DNA of 32,365 nucleotides. Source: Solirubrobacteraceae bacterium. GTDB taxonomy: Bacteria; Actinomycetota; Thermoleophilia; Solirubrobacterales; Solirubrobacteraceae. The stretch's first letter is position 1, and every line of letters starts with the position of its first letter. This document shows positions 28,338 to 32,365 of this stretch, one piece after another. Under the pieces are notes generated by a model. The model did not search any database and was not told where the DNA came from. It saw nothing but the letters and a program-made list of their open reading frames with translations. A program made the translations under genes and the position numbers. Location of the stretch: NCBI GenBank assembly GCA_030655275.1, contig JAURVW010001349.1, forward strand, positions 1-32,365. The letters run 5' to 3'.

Positions 28338-29633
28338 CTACTGGATCTCGAGCGCGCGGGCCTTCTCGGGCGCCGGAGCACCCCAGCGGACCGCAAAGCC
28401 GCGCTTCTTGCCGCTGGCGATCTGACGCTTCGTCATGAAGACGCTGCGCTTGATCGTGCGGCCGGGCGCGAGGCTCAGCTTGAGTGGGCCGCCACGGGCC
28501 TTGAACCGCAGCTTCTGGATCTTGCTGCCCTTGCGGCGCACGAGGATGCGGAGCGGCCCCTGGCAACGGGACACGTCGCTGGCGCAGTGGATCTTCGCCT
28601 TCACGCCCGTCCGAGTCCAGCGGAGCGACACCTGCAGCTGCGCGGTGCCGGCCTCGCCGATCGTGACCGGCGCGCCCTTCTTGGCCCGCTTCACGGTGGA
28701 GGAGGACGAGGTCGTCCTCGACGGCTGCGGGTCGCGGCGGCTCGCGGCGGTGACCGTGTCGGATGCCTCCGGCGACTGGACCAGATCCGACTCGTCGGGG
28801 CCGGTGACGAAGCTCGTCGTGCGGCTGATGAGCAGGCGCGTGCCGTTCTGGGCGGTCGTCGCGGCCTCCACACGCAGGCCGTACTGCATGTTTTCCTTGA
28901 GCGGCACGACCGGGATCAGGATGGCGCCGCCGTCGAGGAAGCGACCCGAACGGGCGCTGTTGCCGTCGACCCAGCGGAGCTCGACCGACGAGCCGTCGGT
29001 GGCCGTGAGCGAGGCGTTCTGGATGCCGACCGTGGTGAAGCGGTTCGGGCCCTGGGCGTAGACGTAGATGTGCGGGCCGGTCTTGGTGCCCTGCGGCAGG
29101 CCGACCTCGTCGCCCGGCGTGAAGGGTGATTCGCGCGCGATCTCGGCCGGCGCGGTGAACTGCGCGGTGCCGGGCACGGTCGCGAGGCTGATGTCGGACG
29201 GGTTCTGGGCGTCGCGGTCGGCCATGGTGACCATGCACGCGTAGCCGCCGGTGATCGACACGCCGGTCTGCGCGAGCCACGGGTGCAGGACCTGGAACTG
29301 GTGGAAGGGCGCGTTGTGCCACGGGTTGCCGCTGAAGCCGGCGGTGCTGCGGGCGAGCACCGCGCGCGAGCCGGCCCAGAACCCGTCGGCGGAGTAGAGC
29401 TGATTGCCCTCGACCTCACCATGGGTGAGCGTGCCGTTGGCCTCCATGTACTGCGTGTGGGCGTTGCAGGACGAGGCCCAGTCGTTGTTCCACGAGAGCG
29501 GCTTCAGGCCGGCCATCTCGCGCTCGAGGTTCACGGACGCGAGGATCGCGCGCGGCGTGGCCTGCGCGGAGGCGACCGGGAAGGCGGCGGCGAGCGAGGC
29601 GAGCGCAGCCAGTGCGACGGACGAGCGCTTCAT
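28338..29633 (-). CDS. Secreted CAP/SCP-domain protein
   Basis: A 431-residue exported protein. The signal peptide is VALAALASLAAAFPVASA|QA. The CAP (SCP/PR-1-like) domain is in residues 28-165: ILASVNLEREMAGLKPLSWNNDWASSCNAHTQYMEANGTLTHGEVEGN is the typical CAP opening with a conserved His and Glu, and NPWHNAPFHQFQVLHPWLAQTGV follows. The middle (170-280) looks beta-rich. A Ser/Thr-rich linker (QPSRTTSSSSTVKRAKKG) leads to a basic C-terminal beta domain with two cysteines (CASDVSRC) and many Lys/Arg. Bacterial CAP proteins are mostly extracellular with uncertain roles. The start overlaps the purB stop by 4 bp (ATGA), so it depends on purB translation, an odd partnership. Confidence 0.85.
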   Translation of the reverse strand: MKRSSVALAALASLAAAFPVASAQATPRAILASVNLEREMAGLKPLSWNNDWASSCNAHTQYMEANGTLTHGEVEGNQLYSADGFWAGSRAVLARSTAGFSGNPWHNAPFHQFQVLHPWLAQTGVSITGGYACMVTMADRDAQNPSDISLATVPGTAQFTAPAEIARESPFTPGDEVGLPQGTKTGPHIYVYAQGPNRFTTVGIQNASLTATDGSSVELRWVDGNSARSGRFLDGGAILIPVVPLKENMQYGLRVEAATTAQNGTRLLISRTTSFVTGPDESDLVQSPEASDTVTAASRRDPQPSRTTSSSSTVKRAKKGAPVTIGEAGTAQLQVSLRWTRTGVKAKIHCASDVSRCQGPLRILVRRKGSKIQKLRFKARGGPLKLSLAPGRTIKRSVFMTKRQIASGKKRGFAVRWGAPAPEKARALEIQ

Positions 29634-30913
29634 GAGATCTCGTCCAGTCGACCGACGATCTCGGCGGCGTACCGGGTGTACGCGGTGTAGTCGAAGACGA
29701 TGTCGAGATCGAGGCCCTCGCAGCGGGGGTCGGCGGCGGCGAGCTCCTTGAGCGGGGTGCGCGTGTCCCAGGCGCGCTGGGCGAGCTCCTGGGCCGTGCG
29801 GTAGGCCTCGTCGCGCACGAGCGGCTGGCTCGGGTTGTTGATCAACGCGAGCAGCAGACGCTGGGAGAAGAGGGCGCCGTAGGTGAGTTCGAGGTTCTCG
29901 AGCATGCGATCCGTGTGGACGACCATGCCCTCGGCCAGGCGCAGCGCGAGGCCGTGCATGTAGTCGAGGAGGATCGTCGCGTCCGGAAGGATCACGCGCT
30001 CGGCGCCGGAGTGCGAGATGTCGCGCTCGTGCCAGAGGGCCACGTTCTCGACGCCCGTCTGTGCGTAGCCGCGCAGCACGCGAGCCAGGCCGGTGAGGCG
30101 TTCGCTCGTGATGGGGTTGCGCTTGTGGGGCATTGCGCTCGAGCCCTTCTGGCCCGGCTTGAAGGGCTCCTCGACCTCGCGCACCTCGGTGCGCTGGAGG
30201 TGGCGGAACTCGGTGGCGAACCGTTCGAGCCCTGCGCCGGCGAGCGAGATCGCCTGGAGCACCTCGGCGTGGCGGTCGCGCGGGACGACCTGCGTGGAGA
30301 CCTGTTCGGCCTTCAGTCCGACGCGCTTCAGCACGCGGGCCTCGTAGTCCGGGCTCGTCGCCGAGTAGGTGCCGACGGCGCCAGAGATCGCGCCGACCGC
30401 GGCCTGCGCGAAGGCGGCCTCGAGGCGCTCGACGTTGCGGTGGGCCTCGAAGGCGTAGCCGGCGAGTTTGATGCCGAAGGTGGTCGGCTCGGCGTGGACG
30501 CCGTGGGTGCGGCCCGTCGCGAGCGTGTCCACGTGCTTGCGCGCCTGCACGATGAGCGCGTCGCGGTACTTCTTCGCGCCCTCGATCAGGTGGGTGCCGG
30601 CGTCCTGGAGCTGGAGGCCGAGGGCGGTGTCGAGCACGTCGGAGCTCGTGAGACCGAAGTGGATCCAGCGGCCGGCCTCGCCGAGACCGTCGGAGAGCAC
30701 GTCGACGAAGGCCGCCACGTCGTGGTCGGTGATCTTCTCGCGCTCCTTGGCCGCCTCGACGGTGAAGGTGGCGGCGCGGATGGCGACGAGCTCCTCCTCG
30801 GTGGGCCCGTCCATCTCCTCGCAGGCCGCAACCTCGACGCGGCGCCAGGCCTCCATCTTGGCTTCATCGGTCCAGATGGAACCAAGGGCCGGGCGTGTAT
30901 AGCGCTCGATCAC
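29630..30913 (-). CDS. purB: Adenylosuccinate lyase
   Basis: A 427-residue fumarase/aspartase-superfamily enzyme that releases fumarate from SAICAR and from adenylosuccinate. GTG 30913 starts [19 protein letters not shown], matching the usual MIERYTRP opening; ATG 30922 would add MCA. It has [36 protein letters not shown] with the catalytic His, and the superfamily signature [11 protein letters not shown] with the flexible catalytic-Ser loop. [17 protein letters not shown] is also typical. It overlaps the CAP gene at its end. No TANNNT element sits at the usual distance; instead an 11-bp inverted repeat lies just upstream. Confidence 0.97.
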   Translation of the reverse strand: MIERYTRPALGSIWTDEAKMEAWRRVEVAACEEMDGPTEEELVAIRAATFTVEAAKEREKITDHDVAAFVDVLSDGLGEAGRWIHFGLTSSDVLDTALGLQLQDAGTHLIEGAKKYRDALIVQARKHVDTLATGRTHGVHAEPTTFGIKLAGYAFEAHRNVERLEAAFAQAAVGAISGAVGTYSATSPDYEARVLKRVGLKAEQVSTQVVPRDRHAEVLQAISLAGAGLERFATEFRHLQRTEVREVEEPFKPGQKGSSAMPHKRNPITSERLTGLARVLRGYAQTGVENVALWHERDISHSGAERVILPDATILLDYMHGLALRLAEGMVVHTDRMLENLELTYGALFSQRLLLALINNPSQPLVRDEAYRTAQELAQRAWDTRTPLKELAAADPRCEGLDLDIVFDYTAYTRYAAEIVGRLDEIS

Positions 30914-30924
30914 TGCGCACATAC

Positions 30925-30958
30925 TGCCGGACCGGACGGGGGTGTGCCCGGTCCGGCA
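30925..30958 (-). promoter_or_regulatory. 11-bp inverted repeat next to the purB start
   Basis: TGCCGGACCGG and CCGGTCCGGCA are perfect arms with a 12-base loop, 11 bases upstream of GTG 30913 and 2 bases upstream of the alternative ATG. It could be an operator or a 5'-leader hairpin that limits ribosome access. A second short repeat, CCGTA-AGGAAC-TACGG (minus strand), lies a little further upstream. Confidence 0.5.
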
Positions 30959-31162
30959 CCCACGGGTGTGCTCGGGTACGCCGTAGTTCCTTACGGGTGC
31001 GGGGCTTTTCGGGCGTGCAAATTTCGACCCCGAACGGGCCTTGTAGACGGGTTCACCCGCGGCCGACGGCGTTCGTGCGCGCCGTCACGCTTCTGGCGAC
31101 GCCCGATCGGCGGTCGAGGCGAGCGGCGCACCGGCCACGTCCGCTGCGGCAGCCCGACCGGT

Positions 31163-31744
31163 CTACAGCGGCAGGGCGCCGCGGCGCATGAGCATCGCCC
31201 ACGCGGCGAGCGTGGCGGCATCGGTGATGTCGCCGTCGGCCATGTGCGCGTCGAACTCCTCGGGCGTGACGGGCCAGGGCGTGATGAGGCCCTGCTCCTC
31301 GGGCTCGAGATCGGTCTCGCCCTCTTCGAGTTCCGTCGCGAACCACACGTCGCAGAACTGGTTCGAGATGCCAGGCGCGAAGGCGACGGCTCCGAGGTGC
31401 TTCAGCTTGCCGGCACTCAGGCCGAGCTCCTCACGCAGCTCCGTGCGGGCAACGGTCTCGGGATCCTCGTCGTGCTCGGGCTGGACGGTGGCGTCGGCGG
31501 GGCCGCTGATGGTGCCCTGCGGGAACTCGATCGACCAGGAGGCCGTCGGGTAGCGCCATTGCCGCACGAGATGGAACCACTCGCCGTCCCACGGGATCAC
31601 GAGCGCGGCGCGGCGCTTCTCGATGACGGCGTAGGAGCCCACGAGCCCGCCGGGGCGCTCGATCTCGTCCTCCCGCAGCGTGGTCCAGCGGCTCTGGAAC
31701 ACGATCCGGCTGGAGGTCGTCTTGATCGGGGACTCGTCGCTCAC
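31163..31744 (-). CDS. Nudix hydrolase (ADP-ribose pyrophosphatase-like) with enlarged Nudix loop
   Basis: A 193-residue protein from GTG 31744. The N-terminal strands (SRIVFQSRWTTLREDEIERPGG, GSYAVIEKRRAALVIPWDGEWFHLVRQWRYP, WSIEFPQG) follow the ADP-ribose pyrophosphatase/GDP-mannose layout. The Nudix helix ETVARTELREELGL is intact with its metal-binding glutamates. The family spacing is G-x5-E; here about 20 residues (TISGPADATVQPEHDEDP) lie between the Gly and the first Glu. The C-terminal part, AFAPGISNQFCDVWFATEL, fits substrate-loop positions. It probably cleaves a nucleoside diphosphate linked to another group; the substrate is unknown. purB lies downstream on the same strand, with 240 bases between. 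Confidence 0.87.
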   Translation of the reverse strand: MSDESPIKTTSSRIVFQSRWTTLREDEIERPGGLVGSYAVIEKRRAALVIPWDGEWFHLVRQWRYPTASWSIEFPQGTISGPADATVQPEHDEDPETVARTELREELGLSAGKLKHLGAVAFAPGISNQFCDVWFATELEEGETDLEPEEQGLITPWPVTPEEFDAHMADGDITDAATLAAWAMLMRRGALPL

Positions 31745-31782
31745 CGGCCGATCATCCCGGACGGCTCACGCGGGCGCGACGC

Positions 31783-32365
31783 TCAGACGGTGCCGCCGGT
31801 GAGCAGGTACGCCTTCGCGGCCTTCTGCCTGGCGTCCTGCGGGATCCGCTTCCCATTGCGGTGCGTGGCGAGCAGTTCGAGCGGACTGCCTGGCCGCGCG
31901 AACACCGCGCCCCTCACGCCGGGCAGGCGGAGCGTCACCTTCGGTCGCGGGATGGCTCGACGGAACTCGCGCTCGGTGCGCGGCACCGCGAGCTTGGCGT
32001 AGGCGATCGCGATCGACCCGTCGGGCTGGCGCTTCGGGATCGTCGACATCGCGGCGATGATGCGCCGCGTCTTCGGGGCCTTCAGCAGCGTGAACTCCTG
32101 CGTCGGCAGCGCGTTGCGACCGGCGCACGCCTCGACCGCGAGGAACGCGCGGGACCCGCGGATCTCGACGACGCCGTCGAGGCGCAGGACCCGGCCGCGC
32201 AGCTTCGCGGCCTTCGATCCGTGCGATTCCGCGCCGGTGGTGCAGACCGGCTGCGTCGGGATCGGCTCGGGCGTCGGGGTTGGCACCGGCGTGGGGGTCG
32301 GGACGCGCGTGGGCGTGGGCGTGGGTGTCGCCTGCTCGGGCGTCGTGCGGGCGGCGACCGCGGGC
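31783..32365 (-). CDS. Protein with Pro/Thr-rich linker, N-terminus outside the window
   Basis: The frame stays open to the window edge; the ORF-track start at 32286 (GTG) is probably internal, because codons 32287-32364 continue the same (TP)n pattern (TPTPTPTRVPTPTPVPTP). The visible part starts in Ala/Thr-rich sequence, passes a (Thr-Pro)n linker of about 30 residues, then a 150-residue domain beginning QPVCTTGAESHGSKAAKLRGRVLRLDGVVEIRG with two cysteines and many basic residues (RTEREFRRAIPRPKVTLRLPG). Pro-Thr linkers are typical of exported, cell-surface proteins, so an upstream signal peptide or catalytic domain is expected. No family is recognised. Confidence 0.65.
   Translation of the reverse strand, partial: PAVAARTTPEQATPTPTPTRVPTPTPVPTPTPEPIPTQPVCTTGAESHGSKAAKLRGRVLRLDGVVEIRGSRAFLAVEACAGRNALPTQEFTLLKAPKTRRIIAAMSTIPKRQPDGSIAIAYAKLAVPRTEREFRRAIPRPKVTLRLPGVRGAVFARPGSPLELLATHRNGKRIPQDARQKAAKAYLLTGGTV

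Noticed and set aside
31002-31045. Fourth copy of the 50-bp palindrome (AAATTTCGACCCCGAACGGG)
   Set aside because: It resembles part of the left arm only by chance-level similarity and has no matching right arm.
29915-32002. 695-codon + strand ORF
   Set aside because: Antisense shadow running across purB, an intergenic region and the Nudix gene, so it cannot be one protein.

Overview
This window is a piece of a high-GC bacterial chromosome. Nearly every gene has strong third-position G/C bias, and long antisense shadow ORFs run across the real genes. Gene content, frequent GTG starts and the near absence of Shine-Dalgarno sequences suggest an actinobacterium. Purine genes lying between secreted proteins with Ala-rich signal peptides fit a Solirubrobacterales/Thermoleophilia-type genome; that placement is inference, not shown by a marker gene. 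I see no tRNA, rRNA, CRISPR array, transposase or phage gene.

Layout. 0-4 kb (+ strand): the 3' end of argF, a phasin/histone-H1-like Lys-Ala-Pro protein, a DoxX-like membrane protein translationally coupled to a TRAM-containing RNA uridine methyltransferase, then a SRPBCC protein. 4-7.8 kb (- strand): a MYG1-family hydrolase and a three-gene manganese-type ABC transporter whose genes overlap by 4 bp and whose first start codon lies inside a DtxR/MntR-like palindrome. 7.9-9.7 kb: uppP (+) facing a GNAT acetyltransferase (-), with two copies of a 43-bp palindromic repeat between them. 9.8-14 kb: purT, purH and purN (-), with one small secreted protein (+). 14-16.3 kb (-): a DUF421 membrane protein, a membrane-anchored unknown and a secreted lipase. 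16.7-18.2 kb: purF (-). 18.3-20.9 kb (+): a VOC protein, TerD and a secreted unknown. 20.9-27.9 kb: purL, a second SRPBCC protein, a broken secreted-protein gene (+), a small membrane-anchored unknown, purQ-purS, a secreted beta-propeller and purC. 28.3-32.4 kb (-): a CAP-domain secreted protein overlapping purB, a Nudix hydrolase and the C-terminal part of a secreted Pro/Thr-rich protein.

How the genes work together. Nine de novo purine genes (purT, H, N, F, L, Q, S, C, B) lie on the minus strand over 21 kb, covering most steps from PRPP to IMP plus the adenylosuccinate lyase step. purD, purM, purE and purK are not here. The pathway is not one operon: only purS-purQ overlap, and most of the others carry their own promoter and terminator hairpin with unrelated genes in between. 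Both GAR transformylases (PurN with folate, PurT with formate) are present.

The main non-gene signals are: (i) a start-site rule, TANNNT followed 6-8 nt later by ATG or GTG, at thirteen genes, implying widespread leaderless transcription; (ii) three copies of a 50-bp interspersed palindrome between genes; (iii) a twin 43-bp palindrome; (iv) a 127-nt near-palindrome at the purH 3' end; and (v) an in-frame TAG at the centre of a perfect 22-bp palindrome between a signal peptide and its mature domain.
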